A stretch of DNA of 5,836 bases from Gemmatimonadota bacterium (GTDB taxonomy: Bacteria > Gemmatimonadota > Gemmatimonadetes > Longimicrobiales > Gaopeijiaceae): NCBI GenBank assembly GCA_002731735.1, contig PCCM01000034.1:1-5836 (forward strand), read 5' to 3'. Shown in pieces: positions 1-5,593 of this stretch. The notes under the pieces were generated by a model, which was not told where the DNA came from, did no database searches, and saw only the letters and a program-made list of their open reading frames with translations. A program made the translations under genes and the position numbers. The first letter of the stretch is position 1. Every line of letters begins with the position of its first letter.

Positions 1-120
1 CAACAGGGCCAACAGGGCCAACAGGGTCAACAGGGTCAACAGGGTCAACAGGGTCAGCAGGGCCAACAGGGTCAACAGGGTCAGCAGGGCCAACAGGGTC
101 AGCAGGGAGGCCAACAAGGA
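1..120 (+). repeat. In-frame 9-bp tandem repeat CARCAGGGN encoding (QQG)n
   Basis: Twelve uninterrupted 9-base units fill 1-108. Most are CAACAGGGT or CAACAGGGC, with CAGCAGGG variants at 55, 82 and 100. After one Gly codon (109-111) a degenerate unit, CAACAAGGA, follows at 112-120. The array continues beyond the left edge, so its full copy number is unknown. All units keep the reading frame, and variation is at synonymous third positions. This indicates selection on the Gln-Gln-Gly peptide together with repeat-driven length change. Confidence 0.95.
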
Positions 121-552
121 GGCTTCGGTGGCCCTGACGGCGGCCCTGATGGCGGAAACCGGGGCGGTGTATACAACGGTTCGAGATACGGCCGTCTCTC
201 GACGGGCGACATCCGACAGTTCCGCAGCGAGGCCCGGCAACGTGTCCAGGAGGCGCTCGAATTGCAGCGCCTGCTTGAGGATGTGGACTTGAACGATCAG
301 CAACTCGGTGACGTGATCGCGGCCCTGAGGCAATTGGACCGTGAGGATGTCTACCTCGACCTGGCCGAGTTAGCCCAGCTCCAGTCGCAGATCGTCGAGG
401 GATTGAAGCAACTCGAGTTCGGCCTACGGCGAGAGCTGGAGGGAGAGAGCCAAGAGCGGGTCTTCATCTCCGGCTCCGATGACGTCCCAAGGGGCTTCGA
501 GGACTTGGTCGACGAATACTACCGGGCTTTGTCGAGGAGCCCTAGTAACTGA
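1..552 (+). CDS. C-terminal part of a Gln/Gly-rich, helical protein, probably DUF4175 family (5' truncated)
   Basis: Frame 1 is open from the first base to a TGA at 550-552, giving 183 residues of a protein whose start lies outside the window. Residues 1-40 are almost pure Gln-Gln-Gly repeats. Residues 41-59 are a Gly/Pro/Asp-rich linker with two GGPD copies. From about residue 70 the protein is charged and probably alpha-helical (DIRQFRSEARQRVQEALELQ), ending in GFEDLVDEYYRALSR. A QG-rich low-complexity stretch followed by a short helical tail ending in a 'yrkLVeeYYrsLs'-like motif is what I remember from DUF4175 proteins, large membrane-anchored proteins of unknown function. The assignment comes from this resemblance and not from a search. 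A TTG at 262 could be read as a start, but the upstream frame is clearly coding, so it is internal. No function can be stated. The gene ends 183 bases before ferrochelatase and need not be co-transcribed with it. Confidence 0.75.
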   Translation, partial: QQGQQGQQGQQGQQGQQGQQGQQGQQGQQGQQGQQGGQQGGFGGPDGGPDGGNRGGVYNGSRYGRLSTGDIRQFRSEARQRVQEALELQRLLEDVDLNDQQLGDVIAALRQLDREDVYLDLAELAQLQSQIVEGLKQLEFGLRRELEGESQERVFISGSDDVPRGFEDLVDEYYRALSRSPSN

Positions 553-674
553 GCGAGGCTCCTCTTCCAAACGACCGGAGCTGGGCAAGCACCTACTTTT
601 CCTGCCAGGGTGGTGGGTGTGAGCCCGGTTTCGTTGGCCGATGGGTCACATGCTACCCGGGACCGATTCGTCCT

Positions 675-714
675 CCCCGCTAATGTTCGACATTAGAACG
701 AGATCCCAGCGGGG
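675..714 (+). promoter_or_regulatory. Nested palindrome/hairpin in the region before hemH
   Basis: Two perfect inverted repeats interlock here. The inner one is CTAATGT-TCG-ACATTAG at 680-696 (7-bp arms, 3-base centre), shaped like a dimeric repressor site. The outer one pairs CCCCGCT (675-681) with AGCGGGG (708-714). The full inner and outer stems share bases 680-681, so either they compete or they form one stem with a shortened inner helix. The element ends only a few bases before the purine-rich hemH ribosome binding site (about 717-725). It could be an operator, a leader structure affecting hemH translation, or the downstream end of the preceding gene's transcript. No U-tract follows, so a simple intrinsic terminator is unlikely. 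No convincing -35/-10 pair was found in 553-735. Confidence 0.45.
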
Positions 715-735
715 TAGAAGAGGGGTAGTTGATCC

Positions 736-1770
736 ATGAAGATCGGTGTTTTGATACTCAATTTTGGCGAACCCGAAAATCCCACGCTCGACGAGGTAAT
801 CCCCTTCCTGGAGCGTATTTTCGCCCGGAACTCGTCCCTCGAGTCCGACAAGGGTAGTGGTCGAGCCCGGAAGCTCGCTGAAGCACGAGCGCCTGGTCTG
901 ATCGAAGAGTACAAACAAATCGGCGGGTCCCCACTGGCCCGGCAGGCCAGAAAACAGGTCCGCATGGTCGAGGGTATTCTTCGCCGGCGGGGCTTGGACC
1001 TGCAGTGTTATTCGGGCATGCAGTTTACGGAACCGTCAGTCGCTACGGTCGTGGCTGAGGCACAAGCGGCGGGCGTCGAGCAGTTGGTGGCCCTTCCCGT
1101 CTACCCTCTGTGCGGAAGATCGACCACTATTGCAGCTCTGGAGGACGTTCGGGGCGCCATGAGCGAACTCTCGTGGGAGGTACCGCTCCGCGAAATCACT
1201 GGCTGGCATCGGCACCCGGCGTATCAGCGACTCCGCGCAGACACCATTCTCGACTACGTGAAACGGGAGGGAGTCGACCTCCACGCGTCAGACACCACAC
1301 TCGTATTTTCGGCCCACGGTACTCCGCTGAAATACGTGGACAAGGGTCCACGTTATGTGACGTACGTCGAGGAGGTGTGCCGCATGGTCGCTCGGGAACT
1401 CGGCATCAGCGACTACGCGCTCGGCTACCAGAACCATACCAACCGTGACATTCCATGGACGGCTCCCGACATCGAATCTGTAATTCGGGAGGTCGATGCG
1501 GCTCGGGTCATCGTCGATGCGGTCAGTTTCATGCATGAGCAGTCCGAGACTCTGGGGGAGTTGGATGGCGAACTCCGTGAAATTGCGGAAGAAGCTGGCC
1601 TCGAGTTCCACCGCATACCCATTCCCCACGATGATGCCGCCTTCGCGGCGCTTCTGGCGGATCTCGTAGAGGACGTACTCCGGCCCGAGCCCGTCATGGG
1701 TGAGCTGGGCCTACGCCGCTGCCTCTGTCGGGCCACGCCAGCTACGTTCTGCCTCAACGCCGCCGACTGA
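736..1770 (+). CDS. hemH: Ferrochelatase with Cys-containing C-terminal tail
   Basis: Inserts Fe2+ into the porphyrin in late heme synthesis; usually cytoplasmic or at the inner membrane face. The 344-residue product starts MKIGVLILNFGEPEN, like the N-terminal porphyrin-binding strand of the family. It has GGSPL at 63-67 and the ferrochelatase signature LVFSAHGTPLKYVDKGPRY at 189-207, containing the metal-site His194. FMHEQSETLGELD at 265-277 supplies Glu271, equivalent to the conserved catalytic Glu (human Glu343). Position 10 is Phe where Bacillus coproporphyrin ferrochelatase has Tyr13, which mildly favours the protoporphyrin type (inference). After about residue 316 comes a roughly 28-residue tail with Cys329, Cys331 and Cys339. 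An internal Cys126 lies in the YPLCGRSTT segment. This resembles the [2Fe-2S] ligand layout of some ferrochelatases. The ATG at 736 has a purine-rich RBS (AGAAGAGGGG, about 717-724). The gene converges on the hemY-type gene, its pathway neighbour. Confidence 0.95.
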   Translation: MKIGVLILNFGEPENPTLDEVIPFLERIFARNSSLESDKGSGRARKLAEARAPGLIEEYKQIGGSPLARQARKQVRMVEGILRRRGLDLQCYSGMQFTEPSVATVVAEAQAAGVEQLVALPVYPLCGRSTTIAALEDVRGAMSELSWEVPLREITGWHRHPAYQRLRADTILDYVKREGVDLHASDTTLVFSAHGTPLKYVDKGPRYVTYVEEVCRMVARELGISDYALGYQNHTNRDIPWTAPDIESVIREVDAARVIVDAVSFMHEQSETLGELDGELREIAEEAGLEFHRIPIPHDDAAFAALLADLVEDVLRPEPVMGELGLRRCLCRATPATFCLNAAD

Positions 1771-1855
1771 TCGATCACACATCGGCGGCACCACATCGCC
1801 GTTAGACACCGGCGATCGACACCGGCGTCAGGCGTCACACATCGGTGTCACACCG
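1771..1855. terminator. Convergent intergenic stems, possible bidirectional terminator
   Basis: The 77 bases between the two heme-gene stops, plus the last codons of the minus-strand gene, hold several inverted repeats. ATCGCCG (1795-1801) pairs with CGGCGAT (1810-1816) over an 8-base loop. GACACCG (1818-1824) pairs with CGGTGTC (1843-1849). CGGTG (1843-1847) also pairs with CACCG (1851-1855) around a TCA loop that is the minus-strand stop codon. The last two share an arm and are alternatives. Direct repeats also occur: GACACCGGCG at 1805 and 1818, and TCACACATCGG at 1775 and 1835. No T-run follows on either strand. Transcription end here is therefore plausible from gene arrangement but not shown by a classical terminator. 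Confidence 0.35.
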
Positions 1856-3128
1856 GCCTGGAGCCCGTCGCGTACGCTGTCGCGAGGGTGGCCGCCAAAC
1901 GCTTGCCCTCGGTAATCCTGCCCAGGATCCCCGGCCGAGCCGTGTAGTTCGAGCAGAAGTGTAGGTCCGGCGGCCATTCGACGCCCTCGAGGCCATCCCA
2001 CGTCTCGTCCCACGCGGGAATCCTTGTTCTAGAAACGTGAAGCGCCTCCGCCGAGTGTCCGGTGACGACTTCGAACTCTCTACAGGCGATTTCCGCGATC
2101 CGGGCATCGTCCCAGTCGGGCAACTCGGAGTTTTTCATCCCGCCCAGGTAGGCGGTATGGAGGCCAGGGCGCCCAAACAGGCTGTCGTTCCAGGTCACAC
2201 CTCTCGTCTCGAGAGACTCCCCGAAGGCTACCTGGAAGCCGAGGCCACTGAGTTTCGTTTCAGACTTCAGGTAGACGAGGGCGAGACGGTTGTACCGAAG
2301 CGCTGACAGCCGGCCGGCCTCTTCCGGGTACGAACCGCCGAGGAGGCCCGCGGCCGTATCGGACGGGCACGTCAAAACGACCGCGTCAACAGGAACACTT
2401 CCCGCGCCGTCTGCGGTGACCTCCCACCCGACCCGCCTCTTCCGCAGCATCCGAACCGGAGTTTCCAGCCGGACACTTCCCCCTAGCTTCCCGGCGATCG
2501 CCAGCGGTAGCGCCCCCAACCCCTGCCGGAAGGAGCAAGGCGGGGATTCGGCGGCTCGCCCGGCACTGCGAAACATCCGCCACAGAATACTCCTCCGAAC
2601 GCCAAGCTCCGCCAGGGTCCGCTGCAGTGCGTGCTTCACCGGCATGCGATCCGGATCAGAAGCGTAAAGGCCGCCATAGAGGGGCCCCAGCAAAGCTCGA
2701 TACGCGGCCCCACCGAACTTCCTCCGCAAGAAAGGGCCCACGAGTTCGCCTGCTCTCGGACCGGCAGTGAACGGCTCGGCCAGCACGCGCGCCTTGGCCC
2801 ACAACGAAAGAAGATCCGTGGTCACGGCCTGCGAGAACGAGAGGGGAGCCCGCCGCAGTTGGCCTCGGTGATACACGTACAGAGGAAGATCCTTCGAGGC
2901 CGTGACCAACTCCTCGCTCAGGCCCACGCTCTCGACGAGGTCCCGGAAGGGACCGGTCAGCCGTGCCCGCTGAGGGCCCAACTCCAACACGAGGTCCCCG
3001 TGGAGTTCGGACCGCATGACACCACCCGGAACGCTCGCCGCTTCCCAGACGGTGACGTCAACGCCTAAACGGCGAAGCTCATAGGCGAGGACCAAGCCCG
3101 AGATTCCACCTCCAACGATACCAATCAT
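1848..3128 (-). CDS. hemY: FAD-dependent protoporphyrinogen/coproporphyrinogen oxidase (HemY type)
   Basis: Oxygen-dependent flavoprotein that oxidises protoporphyrinogen IX (or coproporphyrinogen III) to the porphyrin used by ferrochelatase. The 426-residue product opens with MIGIVGGGISGLVLAYEL, a Rossmann FAD site (GGGISG at 6-11), with the ribose-binding acidic residue Glu29 in VWEA. PGG at 34-36 and LELGPQRAR at 48-56 are family landmarks. The C-terminal FAD-contact segment is recognisable in CSNYTARPGILGRITEGKRLA (392-412), though its Gly pattern is loose. It is slightly shorter than many relatives. The ATG at 3126-3128 was chosen because the FAD motif begins immediately after it. An upstream in-frame ATG at 3185 would add 19 residues with no family support and would run through the repeat and promoter region. 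No strong Shine-Dalgarno is visible. Other amine-oxidase-fold enzymes are possible, but adjacency to ferrochelatase supports the heme role. The gene is also called hemG or cgoX, depending on the pathway branch. Confidence 0.9.
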   Translation of the reverse strand: MIGIVGGGISGLVLAYELRRLGVDVTVWEAASVPGGVMRSELHGDLVLELGPQRARLTGPFRDLVESVGLSEELVTASKDLPLYVYHRGQLRRAPLSFSQAVTTDLLSLWAKARVLAEPFTAGPRAGELVGPFLRRKFGGAAYRALLGPLYGGLYASDPDRMPVKHALQRTLAELGVRRSILWRMFRSAGRAAESPPCSFRQGLGALPLAIAGKLGGSVRLETPVRMLRKRRVGWEVTADGAGSVPVDAVVLTCPSDTAAGLLGGSYPEEAGRLSALRYNRLALVYLKSETKLSGLGFQVAFGESLETRGVTWNDSLFGRPGLHTAYLGGMKNSELPDWDDARIAEIACREFEVVTGHSAEALHVSRTRIPAWDETWDGLEGVEWPPDLHFCSNYTARPGILGRITEGKRLAATLATAYATGSRPV

Positions 3129-3151
3129 CCGGTCGAGTCTACATCGATTCG

Positions 3152-3175
3152 CCCGACTTTCAACCCGACTTTCAA
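3152..3175. repeat. Perfect 12-bp tandem duplication upstream of the heme oxidase gene
   Basis: CCCGACTTTCAA occurs twice in direct succession (3152-3163 and 3164-3175). Read on the minus strand this is TTGAAAGTCGGG twice, 24-47 bases upstream of the hemY-type start codon. The minus-strand TTGAAA is one or two changes from a -35 box, but no good -10 follows at standard spacing. It may be a paired activator/repressor site or a recent slippage duplication. Confidence 0.7.
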
Positions 3176-3185
3176 TATGACACAC

Positions 3186-3236
3186 TTGACAAACAGCTCG
3201 TTTTACGTAAAGTTAGGCAAGACTAACTTTTATATT
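3186..3236 (+). promoter_or_regulatory. Candidate promoter(s) for the oxidase-ZIP operon
   Basis: A consensus -35 hexamer TTGACA (3186-3191) is followed after 16 bases by TAAAGT (3208-3213), which matches the -10 consensus at four of six positions. A second -10-like hexamer, TATATT, lies at 3231-3236 without a clear -35. Either would place a start site within the AT-rich stretch before the ATG at 3264. Both overlap or flank the palindrome at 3209-3230, so a protein bound there would be expected to block transcription. These assignments are by eye. Confidence 0.4.
3209..3230. promoter_or_regulatory. Perfect 22-bp palindrome, DtxR/MntR-family-like operator
   Basis: AAAGTTAG (3209-3216), six bases GCAAGA, then CTAACTTT (3223-3230): perfect 8-bp arms. 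TTAGGC...CTAA half-sites are typical of operators for metal-dependent DtxR/IdeR/MntR-type repressors. The 8-6-8 layout is like that described for streptococcal ScaR-type sites (AAAATTAA-N6-TTAATTTT). It sits 33 bases before the multicopper oxidase start and overlaps the candidate promoter elements, the right place for metal-dependent repression of an oxidase and metal transporter. The regulator itself is not in the window, so family assignment is inference from sequence similarity and context. Confidence 0.6.
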
Positions 3237-3263
3237 GGGTATCGTCAACAAGGGAATTTTCGC

Positions 3264-4316
3264 ATGGGAGACAGGCAAGACGAGAAGCTGGGCCAGGCCC
3301 ATGCTGGAATCTCGCGCCGTGACCTTCTGAGATCGGGAGTGGCCGGAGCCGTCGGCCTGGCGGCCGGGACGGGGGCACTCGCTGGATCGAAGCTAGGAAA
3401 CGACGAATCGACGGTCAGCGGGGCTGGGGGGGCGCACAACCCCAGGCTCGCCGGAGCCGAGGGCGATGTGGATCCGGCGGGATTCGATCCGACCGCCTTC
3501 CTGAAAAATTTCGACTACGGCAACGTATCGACGCTCCCCAACGGACAGATTCAGAGGGAGTACGAAATCACTGCCGTGGATAGCGAGATCGAGGTTGCGC
3601 CGGGCGTACACTTCGCTGCATGGACCTACAACGGGACGGTTCCCGGACCGAGCATCCGTTGCACCGAAGGTGATCGGCTGAAGGTGAATTTCACCAACGG
3701 GGGAAGTCACCCACACACGATCCACTTCCACGGTATCCACGCTGCAGACATGGACGGCGTTTTCGAAGTAGTCGAGCCGGGAGAGAGCTTTGTCTACGAG
3801 TTCGACGCGGCGCCTATGGGGTTCCACCTCTATCACTGCCATGCCATCCCCTTGAAGCGGCATGTGCACAAAGGTTTGTACGGTGCGTTTATCGTAGATC
3901 CGCCGGAGGGAAGACCCGAAGCCAACGAAATGATGATGCTGATGAACGGGTTCGACACGAACTTCGACGGGGACAACGAAGTCTATGCGGTAAACACGGT
4001 GGCCTTCCACTACCAGAAGCATCCCATCGAGATCGAGCAGGGGGAGCTGGTACGCGTCTACCTCGGCAACATGACGGAGTTCGACCTTTTGAACTCGTTC
4101 CACATGCACGGAAATTTCTTTCGCCTCTACCGCACCGGAACGGATCTCGAACGCTACGAATTGACCGACACCGTAATGTTGTGCCAGGGTGAACGCGCGG
4201 TCCTCGAATTCACCTACGATTACCCCGGTAGGTACATGTTCCATGCACACCAGAGCGAGTTTGCCGAACTCGGGTGGATGGGAATCTTCGACGTCAAACC
4301 GCGGGCCCTGGCTTGA
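3264..4316 (+). CDS. Tat-exported two-domain multicopper oxidase (laccase/ferroxidase-like)
   Basis: A periplasmic copper oxidase expected to couple one-electron oxidation of a substrate (phenol or metal ion) to O2 reduction. The 350-residue product begins with a twin-arginine signal (SRRDLLRSG at 17-25, then a hydrophobic Ala/Gly stretch). Two cupredoxin domains follow. Domain 1 has HFHG (154-157) and HCHAIPLKRHVHKGLYG (191-207): type 1 copper ligands Cys192 and His200, with Leu205 at the axial Met position of CuNIR. Domain 2 has HMHG (280-283) and HAH (327-329), where Ala328 replaces Cys, so it lacks a type 1 site. Four His pairs provide eight ligands for a trinuclear centre. This is the arrangement called type C two-domain MCO, in which the centre forms between subunits of a trimer. 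The start at 3264 is preceded by AGGGA (3251-3255). An ATG at 3177 would put the promoter inside the gene and displace the Tat signal. The gene overlaps the ZIP gene downstream. The substrate is unknown. Confidence 0.92.
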   Translation: MGDRQDEKLGQAHAGISRRDLLRSGVAGAVGLAAGTGALAGSKLGNDESTVSGAGGAHNPRLAGAEGDVDPAGFDPTAFLKNFDYGNVSTLPNGQIQREYEITAVDSEIEVAPGVHFAAWTYNGTVPGPSIRCTEGDRLKVNFTNGGSHPHTIHFHGIHAADMDGVFEVVEPGESFVYEFDAAPMGFHLYHCHAIPLKRHVHKGLYGAFIVDPPEGRPEANEMMMLMNGFDTNFDGDNEVYAVNTVAFHYQKHPIEIEQGELVRVYLGNMTEFDLLNSFHMHGNFFRLYRTGTDLERYELTDTVMLCQGERAVLEFTYDYPGRYMFHAHQSEFAELGWMGIFDVKPRALA

Positions 4317-5560
4317 CATCCGCAACAGAGCCTACGCATACGCGTGACGGTCAGCCGGACGGCACCGTTCCGTCGGATGGGACTGCCCATTCGGCTCCTA
4401 CGAGGCGTATGGTCTTGGCGGCCAAGGGACTGCTCCCGCTGCTGCTGCTGGCAGGCTTACTGGCGGTGTTTCTTCGGTTCGGGCCCGTCGGCGTGTTCCG
4501 GGCCTCATTTCCACCCATCGAAGAACTCACTTTCGGGCGTATCGCCTTTCCCCAGCCGGGCTTGATCCGCGTCCATATGGTCAACGGGGGTCCCGAACCG
4601 GTCACGGTCGCTCAGGTGATGCTGGACGACGCTTACTGGGAGCACACGGTCGTACCAGACCGCGAGGTCGGTCGTCTCGACGACATTGTGATAGAAATCC
4701 CCTACCCGTGGGTCGATGGGGACCCGCTGATCGTCACGGTCGTCAGCTCAACGGGAGTTACCTTCACTCAGGAAGTGGCCGTCGCCACCCAGTCTCCGGA
4801 AATCAACCGGTCCTACGTTGTCACCTTCGCCCTTCTGGGCGTTTATGTGGGCGTCGTCCCTGTGTTCCTGGGACTGCTGTGGCTTCCGTTTATCGCTGGC
4901 GTGAGCCAGCGTTGGATCGACTTCTTCCTGAGCTTCACCGTGGGGCTGTTGCTCTTCCTCGGGGTGGATGCTCTGGAGGGAGCTTTTGCGTTGACGGGCC
5001 GGGTGGCCTCGGCCTTTCAGGGGGTCGGACTCATCGTCCTGGGGGTGGTCAGCGCGCCTCTCGTCATTCACACCGTGGGCCGTATAGGCAGGGGTGATTC
5101 CGCGATCACTCCTCTGGGTATCTCCACCCTGATCGCCATCGGGATCGGGCTCCACAACCTGGGAGAAGGCCTCGCCATCGGCTCATCCTATGCGGTCGGC
5201 GAGGTGGCGCTGGGGACGAGTTTGGTCTTCGGGTTTTTGCTTCACAACACGACCGAAGGCCTCGGCATCGTGGCGCCCCTGGCCCGTTCGAGGCCGTCGT
5301 ACGGGAAGCTGGCGGCTCTCGGTCTCATCGCTGGCGTTCCCACGATCTTCGGTGCTTGGATCGGAGGATTCTCTTATTCGCCGACAGCCAGCGTTCTATT
5401 CCTGGCGATCGGCGCCGGAGCTATCGTCCAGGTCATCGCGGTTCTCGGCCGGAGTATGGGATCTGGTGGGCGAGAAGGCTTCAAGAGCCCGCTCAATGCA
5501 GCCGGGGTGGTGGCGGGGCTGATCGTCATGTACGCCACGGGGCTGTTCGTGGCCGCTTAG
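4313..5560 (+). CDS. ZIP-family metal transporter with N-terminal extracytoplasmic domain
   Basis: Integral membrane protein expected to move divalent metal ions (Zn, Fe, Mn) toward the cytoplasm. From the TTG at 4313 it has 415 residues. A polar Thr/Pro-rich N-terminus leads to one membrane segment (about 35-55), then a soluble beta-rich region of about 105 residues (58-165) rich in Val/Thr and aromatics, possibly Ig-like. About eight hydrophobic segments follow from residue 168, forming the ZIP domain. Metal-site motifs are HNLGEG (281-286) and HNTTEG (311-316), the TM4 and TM5 signatures. The His-rich loop seen in many ZIP proteins is absent. The start is uncertain. TTG at 4313 gives a TTGA stop-start overlap with the oxidase gene. 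ATG 4274 would overlap it by 43 bases, and ATG 4409 lies just before the first membrane segment; none has a good RBS. The overlap implies co-translation with the oxidase. Confidence 0.88.
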   Translation: MTSATEPTHTRDGQPDGTVPSDGTAHSAPTRRMVLAAKGLLPLLLLAGLLAVFLRFGPVGVFRASFPPIEELTFGRIAFPQPGLIRVHMVNGGPEPVTVAQVMLDDAYWEHTVVPDREVGRLDDIVIEIPYPWVDGDPLIVTVVSSTGVTFTQEVAVATQSPEINRSYVVTFALLGVYVGVVPVFLGLLWLPFIAGVSQRWIDFFLSFTVGLLLFLGVDALEGAFALTGRVASAFQGVGLIVLGVVSAPLVIHTVGRIGRGDSAITPLGISTLIAIGIGLHNLGEGLAIGSSYAVGEVALGTSLVFGFLLHNTTEGLGIVAPLARSRPSYGKLAALGLIAGVPTIFGAWIGGFSYSPTASVLFLAIGAGAIVQVIAVLGRSMGSGGREGFKSPLNAAGVVAGLIVMYATGLFVAA

Positions 5561-5580
5561 TTGTAATCGAATAGAAGGCT

Positions 5581-5588
5581 GGGAGGTG
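5581..5588 (+). promoter_or_regulatory. Strong ribosome binding site for the last gene
   Basis: GGGAGGTG lies five bases before the ATG at 5594 and is the best Shine-Dalgarno match in the window. It fixes the start of the gene that runs off the right edge. The gap after the ZIP stop is only 33 bases, with no hairpin, so read-through from the operon is expected. Confidence 0.75.
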
Positions 5589-5593
5589 TGCAT

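Noticed and set aside
1..120. CRISPR-like or intergenic satellite array
   Set aside because: Units are 9 bases with no spacers, stay in frame and encode QQG within an open coding region.
675..714. Intrinsic terminator of the upstream gene
   Set aside because: The outer stem is GC-rich but no T-run follows; the next bases are the purine-rich hemH ribosome binding site.
1531..1551. Gln269 at the position of human ferrochelatase His341 as a disabling change
   Set aside because: That position varies among bacterial ferrochelatases, while the catalytic Glu (271) and His194 are kept, so the enzyme is probably active.
3177..3263. Longer start (ATG 3177) for the multicopper oxidase
   Set aside because: It would add 29 residues before the Tat signal and would make the TTGACA box and the metal-type palindrome coding. 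ATG 3264 has an RBS and places the twin-arginine motif near the N-terminus.
4274..4312. ATG 4274 as the ZIP gene start
   Set aside because: It adds 13 residues that are only the shifted reading of the oxidase 3' end and has no properly spaced RBS. It is not fully excluded, because the alternatives also lack good RBSs.
3264..4316. Copper nitrite reductase
   Set aside because: CuNIR has His-Cys-Ala in domain 1 and a single-copper type 2 site. Here domain 1 has HCH and domain 2 has HMHG and HAH, giving eight His for a trinuclear oxidase centre, and the axial Met position is Leu.
3393..4325. Long open frame of 310 codons on the minus strand
   Set aside because: It lies opposite the multicopper oxidase, whose copper motifs are intact, and its own translation has no recognisable domain. 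It is a GC-rich antisense shadow.
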